NCBI GenBank assembly: GCA_002914845.1
Contig: JXTC01000334.1
Location: forward strand, 271,195 to 335,194
Source of the DNA: Trema orientale
Taxonomy: Eukaryota; Streptophyta; Magnoliopsida; Rosales; Cannabaceae
DNA: 64,000 bases
Reading direction: 5' to 3'
Below the pieces are notes generated by a model. That model was not told where the DNA came from. It made no database searches and worked only from the letters and a program-made list of their open reading frames with translations. Positions 24,201 to 35,736 of the stretch are shown piece after piece. How positions within the stretch are numbered: the first letter of the stretch is position 1; each line of letters starts with the position of its first letter. The translations under genes and the position numbers were made by a program.

Positions 24201-27200
24201 TGTGTAATTTGATATTTTTCATAGTGAATTTCTTTGAGGCATAGGCCAAAGTGGATGTAGGATTAATCCGATCTTGTGTTAATCTGAACCACTATAAATT
24301 GCTTGTTCTTGATTTCTTCGTTTCTGCTTGGTTTATTTCTTGAGTTGAAATAGTTCTGGTTACTGGTCATATTCGATCAGGATAAGTTTTAACATGGTAT
24401 TTTCTGGTAACAGAACCAAATTGTAATATACCTGGGACGAAGTCAAACAGTGTTCTCTCAGGACATTAGAGCTTGTTAATTTGGCTTGTGCCCACCTTGG
24501 AAGTCTTGATACGCTAAATTTGAATTTCTTGGTCTCCTGAGTGTCGCCTCCTTGATGAGTTACCTTTTTTCCTGTCTTTGCAAGCATTTCTGGGGATAAT
24601 AGATCTCTAGAATCAAATCTGCATTGCCAGTCTTCTTCGTTAAAAATGATCTGACTAAAAGCTACTGGCTGGGTTAAGCTTTTTGGTGACAACGGGCTTG
24701 ACTTTTTCTTCATTTTCTGCTGCATTTTAGAGGAAAGAAGAGCAGGCACTCGCCATACAAAAATACAACCATCACCACCTACCTAAAAGCATGAAAAATC
24801 TTAGAAGTGCATACATGGTAAACATTGAAAAGCTCAGAGAACCATATAATCCTATATGGGCTTATTACGTTCTTTCTACTCATATCATCACTTAACTTTT
24901 TTTGCAACCAAAACGAATATCTAGGCTTAACGAAGACAGCAGAGAACTATAAATTCCAAAATCAAATTTTACAAGCCATCAATGATGAAATTCAAGAATA
25001 AAAGTGGCTTACAGAAACTATGTGCTTGCAGTCAGGTAAAAAGATGACACCAGTTATAACTTCACCATGCCCCATTGCATGTGTAATCATCTCCCCAGTA
25101 ACTAAGTCATAAATGCAAAGAGACTTGTTGGAAAAGGAGCAGGCCAGGTAACTACAGCTTGGGTCAATGGTAACCTGCAAACAGGATAAAGATTTAGCAT
25201 GAGAATTGACATTGGAGGTGCCTTGCTGACCACCAACATAACTCACCTTTATTGGTTCTCCAAAATCTCTATCGTGCTTGAATGATCTAATCAACTTCCC
25301 AGCAGTGATATCAAATGTGTTTATCTTCTTATCCTACGTGCAGAAAGAATATTTGGAATTAGCTGCAAGAACTAGCATTACCAGTTAACCAAATTCTCTA
25401 TACAGAGTTCGTAACTAAATGTTTGTACATATAATTACCTGTCCAACTGTTACCACGATCTCCATTTCTGGATCTATAGCCATGTCATAAACAGTTCCAC
25501 GTGATGCCGTTTGATGAAGACAATGCAAAATTTGAAAACCATCATCCATGACAGTAACATCACGGAACACCAGAGACCTGTAGGAAAACAAATCATGCTT
25601 ATAATTAAAGGAACTTGAATATAATACGAATTTAATCGAAATCACTTCATTTTTTTTCAAGCCTGAACAAAGCACAGGTTGTAAATCGAGTAGGCATCAC
25701 GAGAATCAGGAAAACTATAGTCATCATCATCATCATCATCACCAAACACAACAAAAAGAATGTAATTCATTTTTATGGCTTTGATGTATGCATCAAAATA
25801 GTGCTATTGAAAATTCAGTTAAAGCAATAAAAGATTGTTCCGCTGCAATTCAAATATAGAGGACCAATAAAGCTACTGAGTCCCAAGTACTCTTTTATCC
25901 ATCTTACTTTAGAGTAGTCTAGTAAATTCATAGAGCATATCAAAAGAAAACTAATTACAGTATACCTATCAGCGCTGCAACTTAGAATCTTATGGCCATT
26001 GCAAGCAAGTTTTACAGAAGTCACTGCTGCAGAATGGTCATCAATACTTTCAATGAGATCAAAATTCCTGTCATGGAGGAAGCCTAATCAACATGTCTAT
26101 CACACAAATTTAAAAAGCCCTAAAAGTTATTAGCTCAGACCTTTTGCAATCATAAAGATGAATAAGTTGATCACGGCCCCCTGAGGCAAGGAAGTAATGT
26201 CCATTGATGACTTCTTTGGAATCAACACACATCTTTCTTGACAAACTAAAGCTCAAAGATAGGATCTCCGAATCATGAGCACCCTGCTTGGACGGCCAAT
26301 AGATATCGAGATCAAGAAAAAGATTTGCAGTGCCTTGTCTTCAAAGGCAATGGATTGTAAAGTAAACAAGGATACCTATACTACCTGGAAATATGTATAA
26401 TCAAAAGTGTGTAGATCATAGACATGCAGGTTTCCCTTACAATCACCAGCAGCAAGGTACTTTCCATCTGGACTAGCTGCCATTGCCCGAAAGCCTTGAG
26501 TGCTAAAACCTAACTCCATAGCATCACGTTCAAATGTTCCTGTTCTAACTGCAACAATTGATAGAAATGTAATTGGCAAGCAAGACATGAAATTCACTTT
26601 AAAACTAAAGTACTACATTTCTGTTTCTTTTATGAGCTCGAAAAATTTGACAAGTTTTTCATGAATGTTTAAAATGCTTATTTCAGAGTCCAGAATTCAC
26701 AGTAAAACAAGTTGCAAATACCTAAACTTGTGGAGCTTATTGATTCCATATCCAAAGAATGGTGGTCTACAAGATCCTCAAGTGGATCAGGTTGCAAAGA
26801 AAGATCCCATATCCTTATAGTACCATCTGCTGAGCATGTTGCAAAAGAAACTCCACCAGAACAACCTCTAGCTACGCACGCAAGGGACTCATCATGCATG
26901 TTTTCACAACACAGGTTCTTGATATCCCATATGCATGCAGAGTGTGAAAGTAACACACAACACCTTCTGGCCTGAAACAATAAAGAATTGTTTTACTGCA
27001 AAAAAGCTACATACTTGCAATATATGCATAAAGTCAAAAAGCACCAAAATTAGAAGTTGAATAACAAGAAATCCAAAAAATAAATTGATACTAATCTAGT
27101 TTTCTAGTTGATTCTATCAAACAAACTAGAAGAAAAATGAGACATGAGCACCAAATATTAACGAAACAATTACCTGGTTCACATTATGGATATCCCATAT

Positions 27201-29774
27201 ATAGAGGCTATGATCTCCGTAAATAACCACTGCAAACCAGAAATATGAAATATGCTAGTGAGAAACGAAAGTAAAAAAAAATGTAGCTTTTGAAGTAAAT
27301 ACTCACCAAGCTTTTCTGACATAGAGAATTGGCAAGCAACAGCATCAGGAAGAGTAGGCAAAAGTTGAAAATCATTCTCTTTATCTTTCGCGTGGCAAAC
27401 AATGACATTTTCCCCACAACCTTTTCTGTCCTTTGAATACAAGAGACTTCCAGCATATTTAAGAGCATCGATGGTAAAGAGCTGCACTATTCCATTACTA
27501 CAAGCACAGGCAACTAGCTTGTCGGATACAGATATTGCAAAACCCTTTTCAACCTGAAAATTAAGTTTTCAATGATGAAGTAATTAAAAGAATAATAGCA
27601 AAACAGTAATGCATAAAACAGACAGATTTTTAGGTCCTACGGTGAGCATCCAAGTGATCCAAACTAATATGACCACTTGATACAAAATCTATAAACAGAA
27701 TTCGTATGCTAGCTTCTTTCCTTTTGCTTTCTTCTATATTGAAATATTACAATAACAAAGACTGATTTGTGAATACAGTTACAGACTGTACCACAATGAT
27801 TTTCTTTATTACTAGCTCAACCATTAGTTCAAGAAAAAAACAGAAAGACATAAGAGACTATTAGTGCTGCACAACATGCATTCGGATAGCTCAATAGGGT
27901 AAACCAACTAAACTCACAATTTGGGTAGCCAGATGGGCCTCCAAAAAGGTTCCTCTTTACTTAATACAAATTGGGTCTTTTGAAATCCATCACGAACGAT
28001 AAAGGATACATACAACGAACCTTTAAATCCACAAACTTTCTTACTGATAACCCTGAATCTAGCAGGCACAAAACACCTGTAAGAAAAGGAAAGGGATTTG
28101 TAGATTATTTCTTCAATTTTCCAATTCACTGGTAAATTTGATTAGTGGAAAATGGCCCCAACCTGCATTAGTTAATGTGTATATAGGGAAAAGTTCACCG
28201 GCCTGGCCACACATGGTAATATTATTCCTGAGGGTGGATGTGATAGATATAAATGAGCTTTCCTTCTGAGGACCAAGATTAACAGCCTTTCCGTGAACTG
28301 CCAATGACACAGACCCTTTATTCAAACAAGTCTTTGGAGATGATCCAACAGCCCAAAACTTTAAGTGTTTCTTCCCAGCAGTTACAACGAATTTTGCATC
28401 TGATGAGAAGCTAACTGATGCAATAGCAGAACAAGACGAACTTGCTTTAAGCTTTGTAAGCAGCATACCACTTTGCCACTCCCAAAGATAGATGTATCCA
28501 CCAACAGAGACCAAATGTTTCCCTAAGATGATTATAAACAAGAAAAGAAAAGTAAGCACTAGATAAATGTTAAATAGAAATAAATGTAGTAGGGAATCAA
28601 ACACTGTTGATTGACTCAAACTAACCGTCAGGTGAGAACGCAATGCATCCAAGCCCATAGACATGACCTTTTAGCTCAGAGACAAGGGCTAGCGTTGTGC
28701 CGTCCCACACTAAAACTGCAGGTTGAGTTCCTGACTGCAAAACCAAATGAGACCACATATAGAACCAAAAATCATATATAGGGAAAGCATATGTCTTTCC
28801 TCTATCATTACCACACTTATAGGACACACATACTTATAATTATCATTGGATTTGGGTACTAGGTTGTGTCTATCAAACTCAAGCTCCTATAACGTTATTC
28901 AACATTTTAAGGATATGAAATCATTCTTGAAACTGTTATAGGAGTTTCTTCTTGCAATTGTCAACATAAGATCTTGATCTCGAGCTGAATTTGCACAAGT
29001 GAATGACAAGCCTCTTCTACGTTTTAAGTTTTTTTCTTTGAAAAATCTCATAAGATACAAATGTGCATCAAACTAATTTGTTCTCTTCTCCTGTGAAAAG
29101 GTTACTTTCGTTTAGCGTATGTCGCGTGTTAAAAGCTACATTATCGCCATCGTTGACAGAGTCCCACCACTATCAGCCCTTCTGACTCAAAAGGGCTTGC
29201 GAAACAGTTACCAGACTTTATCTTATGTTCTCCACTCACACTCATTACCAAGACAATCTATAAACTCTCTTCTAGACTGTGAAACTATCTTTCTCCAGTA
29301 ATCTTAAAATCAAATTGAAAGTAGAGAAATATCGTCAGGCAGTGTAACACATCAAATAGTTATCCTACCTCTCCAGCAGCTATGAAACGCCCATCTTTGG
29401 ACACCGCAACGCAGTTCAAAGGCTTCGGCATTCGATGAGACACCATGAGGTGCGATTGAGTGCCCGAATCCACATTATAAACCACCACAACGCATCCCGC
29501 CACATAGGCACAGTTCGCGGAAGAAGCAGACGAAGCCAATCCATTGCAATTGGCGGTCGTCAGGCCAATAACCTCCTTCAAAGCCAGCTATCGAAATCGA
29601 AGAGATCAAGAGCACCAATAATCAGAAAAATTAAAACACTCTCAGTTGTGAGTTTTCTTGGGAACCAAACAGGACTGTGTAGGGTTTAATTTTGGGGAAG
29701 AAGAAGAAGAAGAAGGTATTTACCATGGAAGAATTGTCTGGTTGTTTCTTCACCTTACGCATAGTCCTCCTCAT
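21272..29774 (-). CDS. MABP1/WDR62-like WD40-repeat protein (At3g09080-like)
   Basis: Twenty exons with closing phases give about 1,196 residues: 29774-29724, 29587-29369, 28734-28626, 28522-28163, 28076-28021, 27553-27307, 27229-27174, 26971-26722, 26548-26385, 26283-26141, 26067-25966, 25577-25439, 25333-25247, 25174-25013, 24782-24432, 23572-23397, 22948-22889 (least certain), 22665-22347, 22196-21996, 21610-21272. It starts MRRTMRKVKKQPDNSSM. The next segment (KEVIGLTTANCNGLASS, CAYVAGCVVVVYNVDSG, LGCIAFSPDGKHLVSVGG) follows the N-terminus of animal MAPKBP1/WDR62. Many WD40 blades follow (for example FATCSADGTIRIWDLSLQP, LASGGRDQLIHLYDCKR, ILSCSADR), predicting a double beta-propeller, then a hydrophilic C-terminal third ending AKLAHFCYNQPCGKTETN. 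The animal relatives are JNK-pathway and spindle-pole scaffolds; I do not know a plant role. A (CT)n tract lies in the presumed leader and a probable solitary LTR in the intron between exons 15 and 16. Confidence 0.93.
23895..24394 (+). mobile_element. Probable solitary LTR, Ty1/copia-like, in an intron
   Basis: About 500 bases from TGTAGTAATATTAG to TTTTAACA have the look of a long terminal repeat: TG...CA ends, a TATA-like ATTATATATAAGTTCCC in the middle, and TGGTAT (initiator-Met primer-site start) directly after the 3' end. It lies antisense to the WD40 gene within the intron between exons 15 and 16, near that intron's donor. No internal retrotransposon region is present, so it is a fossil, probably left by recombination between two LTRs. 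Age cannot be estimated from one LTR. A similar ~14-bp sequence (AACAGAACCA...) outside both ends (23839 and 24409) is unexplained. Confidence 0.5.
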
Positions 29775-29794
29775 TCTCAGAAGCAAAGATTGAG

Positions 29795-29797
<3 letters not shown>

Positions 29798-29827
<30 letters not shown>
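29798..29827. repeat. (GA)n microsatellite in the WD40 gene leader
   Basis: About 15 GA units, 24 bases upstream of the presumed start codon; on the transcribed strand this is a (CT)n tract, common in plant 5' leaders. Confidence 0.9.
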
Positions 29828-29831
<4 letters not shown>

Positions 29832-30850
29832 GCCTAAGCCTACTCTGCTTTTTCCAGTTCTCTTCTCTGCTAAAAAATAACTAATGGATGGAGTTTGTTC
29901 GTAGCCGTTACATTTACCTGGAAAACCCTCAAAATTTTGAATTTCACATTCGAGGAGTGGGAAACTTGTGACGTACAAAACCATTTTATGGATTCAATTT
30001 TAAGTACGGACCATTAAATCACATTACATTTGATAATTAGCTAGATCACACAGTTTATTATGGTGCTTCTATTATTTTCACCCCAAAATTTTCTCTTTCT
30101 CTTTAATTATATATTTTGAGGGTGAAAAATAACCTGTATAAAATGACACAAATAGGTATAAATAATATTAAATAATTAGAATATTCTTTCTTAACTATAT
30201 TATTTTTTTCGTCACACACCTCTTAAACATAATTGATAAAACACATCATGTAAAATAATCTTAAACAATTAAAATATTTTTAAGTACTTAAATTAAATTT
30301 TCATAGTGATAGATGAAAGTATTATGCTCTCAAAATTCTAATGATCTTTCTCTAAAAAAAAAAAATCCTAAAAGATAATTTAAAAACTCAAATTATCATT
30401 CCTTAATTCTCAAGAACTCTAAAAATGATTCAAGAATTCCCAGCCTCTAATTTCCATAATCCCTAAAAATATGATTCAACACCTCTAATTATCTCTAGAT
30501 TTCAAGAACTTTAATTTTCTCTCCAATTCTTAAGAACCCTAAAAACATTAAGCAAAAAGTTGAATAAGAAGAAGGTAAATGAATAAGGGATTTTCAAAAA
30601 GGGTGAGCAAAGAAGTATCGTTTGAATTTTTTTATTGATGTCTAATTTTGGAATAAAAAATATTTAAAAGGGGTATATTAAGAAAATACTTAAATGTTAG
30701 ATTTTAAAGAGGGGTATACTTAGAAGGGAGTTTGATAGAGGAAAAAAAAAAAAGTGGCAATAGGGCTATTCTTATATAGTTACACAATTTAGAGTAAGGA
30801 AAAAAAATAAAAATAAAAAAATCTAAACTTCTTTGTTTGTTTGGTGCTTG

Positions 30851-31395
30851 TAGGGCATGTTAATGTGGGCCGACCCACATTCCGAAGAAAAGCCACGGTA
30901 CTGAGCCAGCCCATTACATATAGTAGGTGTCGGGCTGGGCCTTAGTCATAAGCCTACAGACCCAGCCAACCCACATTTATATCGGTCCATATTTAGTCAT
31001 TTCATATATAATTTTAAATATATTTTTTAATTAAAATTTTAAAAATTCTTAATTAAATATTTCATTTATATGCTTTTAATGTTATTTATTTAATTATTTT
31101 TGTTTGTTTTTCAATTTATTCAAATTTTAAAAGAATATGAATAAGTTTTAAGCCCATATTTAATATTTTAAAGAAGAAAAAAACAATGAAATTAGACCCA
31201 TATTGTGGCCTATATTCGGCCACGACCCACTTAGGCCCGCATAAAATATAGGTTGGGTCTGTGGGTCGTGCCGGGTCCCTTAATAAGAATATGGACCAAG
31301 CTAGCTCATGTTTTAGGCGGGTCGGGCCTAGACCAGGTACAAAGCCCATATAAGCTTATCAAATATGGGTCGGTCTGACCCACTTTACCTCTCTA
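30851..31395. mobile_element. Diverged hAT-like MITE with GGGCCGACCCAC motifs
   Basis: The left end is TAGGGCATGTTAATGTGGGC; the right end, reverse-complemented, is TAGAGAGGTAAAGTGGGTCA, so the inverted ends are imperfect. The sequence GTGCTTG occurs immediately outside both ends (30844-30850 and 31396-31402), a 7-bp match that may be an eroded 8-bp duplication. Interior sequence near the ends is built of GGGTCGTGCCGGGTC / GGCCCGACCC-type repeats around an AT-rich core. Confidence 0.6.
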
Positions 31396-32724
31396 GTGCT
31401 TGGTTTAGCCAATCTAGTAATGTATTTTTCCTTTTATTCTTAAGTAATACTAAGGGACACCATATGATGCTCAACACCACATGATGTAGTAGTTTATTAT
31501 TGGTCCCATGTGGGACTCAATTTATCAATTATTATCATCTTATGATAGAATTATATCTAATTATGATAGAATTATACCTTACGTGATGCTGAGCACTAAT
31601 ATTCATAGTTTGTTGATCCAACTCTATCAAACAAACTCTCATTCAAGTAAAGCCAGGACATGAGAATGATCAATTTAAATATGAAATCCACTTGTATTGA
31701 TCTAGTAAAGTCACGACTTATGACATCACATTTTAATTATATGAGTTATGAGATTCTTAACCCATTCGTGGCACTAGTACCTTATCTCACCATTGAGTGA
31801 TTATAACGATTAATAAGCACCTAAGCCTTTTATAGATTGTTTAAGGTGTTGACACTTAAGAAAAACGTTGGAATAATTTGGAAATTGCCGAGGATGGTGT
31901 TGCCCCAGTGATTTGTTTAGTTTAAATTTTATATATAATGTTTGTGAAACATTTCAGTTATGCTCTAATTTGATAATTAGAATACTTATGTCCCAACCTT
32001 TTCAATTCAAAGTAGTAGCAAGGATGTCCTATTTAGACCCTTTATATCTATCCAATTTAGGTTCAAATTCTAGAATGGGCATTTGCTTTGATCCATCTCC
32101 TATTAGTCAGGACCCTAGATTAGCTAACCGTTAAAGTCACATGGCCATAACCCCTCTCTTTTCACTATTAGTCTCAATTGATAAATAAATAAATATCCAA
32201 ATGACAAACACCTATACACTCAAATCAATTATAATCCAATTATAGGCTGAGGTCTATTTGGAGAGAAACTCAAGCTGTGAGCAACGTGGGAGTATATGTT
32301 TTCTTCCGCGTATTACTTAAGCGAAAAAACAAAAAGAAAAAGGCTACTTTCTCATTTTGTTTATATTATATTTTTCTTCATAATCTTTCTTTTTCTTTGT
32401 TTAATTTTTGGCATATATTTATAGAAGATTTGGTCCATCGTTTACTTCTATTTTATTCCAATTTATTTTTTTGTTCTCTTGTTTTGCTAATATTTAATTC
32501 CCTCACTTTGATGGTGGTAGGTTTTTGGATCGGATTCTTGTGGATAAAGGTAACTGTCAACGATTTTGTTGAAATAGTTGTTATGGGATTTTAATATTTC
32601 AAGCTATAACAATATGGGAAAATAGTATACCGTACATATAAAAGTAGTTTGAAATTTTCTGTGTGGTTCGGTTGCTATGTCCTTATAAAGCTTTGAAATG
32701 TGGAGTCTAAACCAGAGGCAAATC

Positions 32725-32926
32725 TTTACTTGTTTTTTTCTTTAAAAAAAAAAGAGGATATAGGATGGTGTACTCCTATAACTCGGGAGTGTGCTAATCA
32801 GATCGATTAATAGATTTATCTTAGATTATTTATAAACTTCTGACTACTATAATAATGGCGACTCGAACTTAAGTCCTCTTTGTCAAGAAAATGAGTGCCT
32901 TACAACCGTCCCCATCTGTTGATAGT
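32725..32926 (-). mobile_element. tRNA-derived SINE, about 202 bp
   Basis: On the minus strand there is a box-A-like GGTTGTAAGGCACT and a box-B-like AGTTCGAGTCGCC, followed by an AT-rich body and a T/A homopolymer tail (32733-32754). A 15-bp direct repeat with one mismatch flanks it: AACCAGAGGCAAATC at 32710-32724 and AACCAAAGGCAAATC at 32927-32941. The tail resembles that of the SINE at 9594-9792, so the two may be related. Confidence 0.8.
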
Positions 32927-33781
32927 AACCAAAGGCAAATCACATCTTATGTGGGTCCATAATTAGATTTTACAAATAAACATTGTCAAAGGTTTTCATT
33001 TTTCAGTCACTTTTTTAATATAAGATTCCCTCTCCACCGAAAATAAAAAGTAAATAAATAAACAAATTCTTCCTCCACAATCCAAAGTCAACAAAAAAAA
33101 AAAAATGATAAAGAAAAAATAAATACATATCTTACGCTACATTCTCAACCCTTTCCATGTAAAGCCAACTATAAGTAACACTAGAAATTAAATTAAATAA
33201 GGAGATTATTCCATAGGATTAAAACATAAATACCTTATTAATATTTTGGTAGAAATACTCTGATTACTACATCTTCCAATGTTCAAAAAACCGACGCTAC
33301 ATAGTATCTGGACCACGACCTAAAATAATTCTAGTCTTGTATTTGAATTCTTGTGTTGGTCCCTGGTAGCACCTTGGGTTGAGGTTTTCAAACTCTGGGT
33401 TTGGGACGTTTGGGAGGACTCATTAGGTGGTAGGTGGTGCCTAAAATTGGGGAATGAGGTAGGTGGTGATGTGTTGTGGCAACTACACGTAATGTCCACA
33501 TAGGAGTCTCAAAGTAGTGGACAACACGAAATGGGTTCTCTTTCAATGACCAAAATTTAAAAACAAAAATAAATTATTTCATTTTTATTCATACATTTTG
33601 CGTTTGTTGTACCCTTTTTTTTTTAACGGGTTTGTCGTACTTTTGAAAATTGACAAACTAAAAAAGATAAATAATCTATCTCTAGATACTAATGAGCTCA
33701 TAATTAGTTAATAAAAAGGACATGGGTCAATGCCTAATGGTTATGGTTAAACATAAACAAGAAGAGAAATAGGGACCTTAC

Positions 33782-34353
33782 TAGGAATGGCAATGGGGCG
33801 GATCGGGGACGATTTTTTAATTACTATTCCCATCCCCGAAAGTCAATCACAATACCATACCCGCCCTATTAATCATTCTTTTAGATGCTTAGACAGTGCG
33901 GGTATTAACCAATGGATAACGGGGAAAACCGCGGTTACCCATTATCCATTGATAATATTAAAATATTAAAAAATTAAGATGAAAATACTAAATCCTTTTC
34001 ATAATCAATAAAATATTAAACACAACAATATACTAATAATTTTTAAACTCTAAAATTTAAATATATAAGTACGTATAACTCTCCAAAATCATTATTTTAC
34101 CAAAGATATAATAATATAAATAGTATAAAATTAAATAGATATTTATATGTATAATAATTTTTCTATGTAAATATATATATTGGGGCGGGTACGGTGCGGA
34201 TTATACTAATACCGTCCCCGTACCATACCCGCATATTAACGGTACGGTTATTCCCCGCCCCGGTCATTTTCCCCGCTTGAGCGGTTTTTCCCCTCCCCAT
34301 TCGGATCGGATAACCATGGATACCCGTAACCATGGGTTATATTGCCATCCCTA
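33782..34353. mobile_element. hAT-like MITE with GGGGCGGGTACGG-type motifs
   Basis: The left end is TAGGAATGGCAAT; the right end, reverse-complemented, is TAGGGATGGCAAT (one mismatch). The flanks are GACCTTAC (33774-33781) and GACCTAAC (34354-34361), an 8-bp duplication with one change. The subterminal sequence is GC-rich (GGGGCGGATCGGGGACG, CCCCGCCCC, GGATACCCGTAACCATGG) around an AT-rich core. It is non-coding. Confidence 0.85.
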
Positions 34354-34382
34354 GACCTAACGTGTATATATACATATATATA

Positions 34383-34623
34383 GGTTGCTAATTCAGTAGG
34401 TTTTTTTTTTTTTTACCTATGTGTAGGTATTTTTTTTTAGCCTTTGGATCATCATCTAAAGGTGATCCAACGGCTATAATGAGATGTATGAAAAGACGTG
34501 CATCATTAATGTTTTTTCTCTCTTACCTTTTTAATATAAAAAAATATGTAAGAAAAATTTTCATTGGTCAAAATGATACCTATGTGTAGGTAAAAAAAAA
34601 AAATACCTACTGGATTGGTGCCC
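34383..34623 (-). mobile_element. (TA)n-embedded MITE, copy 2 (241 bp)
   Basis: The ends are GGTTGCTAATTCAGTAGG and, reverse-complemented, GGGCACCAATCCAGTAGG. It has the same length as copy 1 and its core matches copy 1 in reverse orientation (GGTGATCCAACGGCTA, AAGACGTGCATCATTAATG). ACCTATGTGTAGGT palindromes are present near both ends. It is flanked by TATATATA tracts on both sides. Confidence 0.82.
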
Positions 34624-34640
34624 ATATATATATATATATA

Positions 34641-34848
34641 GATAATACTTGAGGTACTAACTTTTGTATTAAAATTTTAATACCAACATATGTGGCATGT
34701 GATTTGTCACCACTCAATTGGTGATAATGTTTATTCTATTTGTGGTAAGTATTAATATATCAATTAGATAATGACAATTTATATACCATATGTGTTGGTA
34801 CAAAAAATTTGGTACAAAAGTTGGGACATGTAGTGCTATCCTATAGAT
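34641..34848. mobile_element. MITE-like inverted-repeat element between two (TA)n MITEs
   Basis: The left arm (GGTACTAACTTTTGTATTAA, then ATACCAACATATGTGGCAT) pairs with the reverse complement of the right arm (TGTCCCAACTTTTGTACCAA, then GTACCAACACATATGGTAT). Arms are about 60 bases and moderately diverged. Ends are approximate and the flanks are TATA-rich, so a duplication cannot be identified confidently. Confidence 0.6.
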
Positions 34849-34861
34849 ATATATAAAATAT

Positions 34862-35072
34862 GGTTGCCAATCGAGTAGGTATTTTTTTCCTATGTGTAGG
34901 TATTTTTTTTTTAACAATTGAATTATCATTAGCATGAAAAGATGTGCATCATTAATGTTATTTCTCTCTCTTACTTTTAAATATAAAAAAATGTGTAAAA
35001 AAATTTTCATTGACCAAAATGATACCTATATATAGATAAAAAAAAAAAAAAAAACCTACCAGATTGGTGCCC
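34862..35072 (-). mobile_element. (TA)n-embedded MITE, copy 3 (211 bp, shorter)
   Basis: The ends are GGTTGCCAATCGAGTAGG and, reverse-complemented, GGGCACCAATCTGGTAGG. The core AAGATGTGCATCATTAATG and AAATTTTCATTGACCAAAAT match copy 2 in the same orientation. It has lost the region holding the CCAACGGCTA segment and is about 30 bases shorter. The left flank is TATATATAAAATAT; the right flank is only weakly TA-rich. Confidence 0.75.
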
Positions 35073-35736
35073 AATATGTATCTATCTTTGTCTATGATTC
35101 ATTATGCATCAAGAATATGAATATTCACTAAAACTTTATGTTTTTTTAAGGGTATTATTTTAGTACCATTTACTAAAGCATGACAAAATTCGTTGTTTTT
35201 ATTGTTATTCATACATACGACGTTACAAATTTGTTATTCATAAAAATACAATATCAATTCAAAAAGGAATACAAAAATACCAAATAACAAGCATAAGAAT
35301 GTAGTTAATTAAGAAAAAAAATTGTTCATTATAATATTTATATTCATATTTATATTCGTATTCACATTAATATTCTCATTCAATTCAACGTAGATAACGT
35401 ATTCAAACTCAAGGAGAATAATTCTCAAGACTCAAGAGTGTAAGGCCCTTAAATATTTCCATTTTCGTACCAACTCTTCTCTTGCACAACAACCCTTTTA
35501 TTGTTTTTTTTTTTTAAAATTTTCTTTCCCTTTTCTTGCAATCTTTCTCTCTTCCCAAACAACCTGACAAATCCATATAACAAACCAAATATTCTGATTC
35601 ACTGTCACCAAAAAAAAGTGTTTCTTTTAACATATTTTCCTCTAAAATCAATCATCAATGCGCTGACACATTCTCTCTCCTCAGAGCTATTTTTTCACTC
35701 TTTCCTTTTTTCTGTTTTTGTTCTCTTCCTTTATCA

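Larger units (their letters stand above)
29775..35736. other. Intergenic region between WD40 and PHT4 genes (divergent)
   Basis: The two genes are transcribed away from each other across 6 kb. Recognisable contents are a diverged hAT-like MITE (30851-31395), a SINE (32725-32926), a hAT MITE (33782-34353) and three further MITE-like insertions packed between 34383 and 35072. The segments 30000-30840, 31400-32700 and 32950-33780 are AT-rich with no recognisable gene. The ~650 bases before 35737 presumably contain the PHT4 promoter. Confidence 0.6.
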
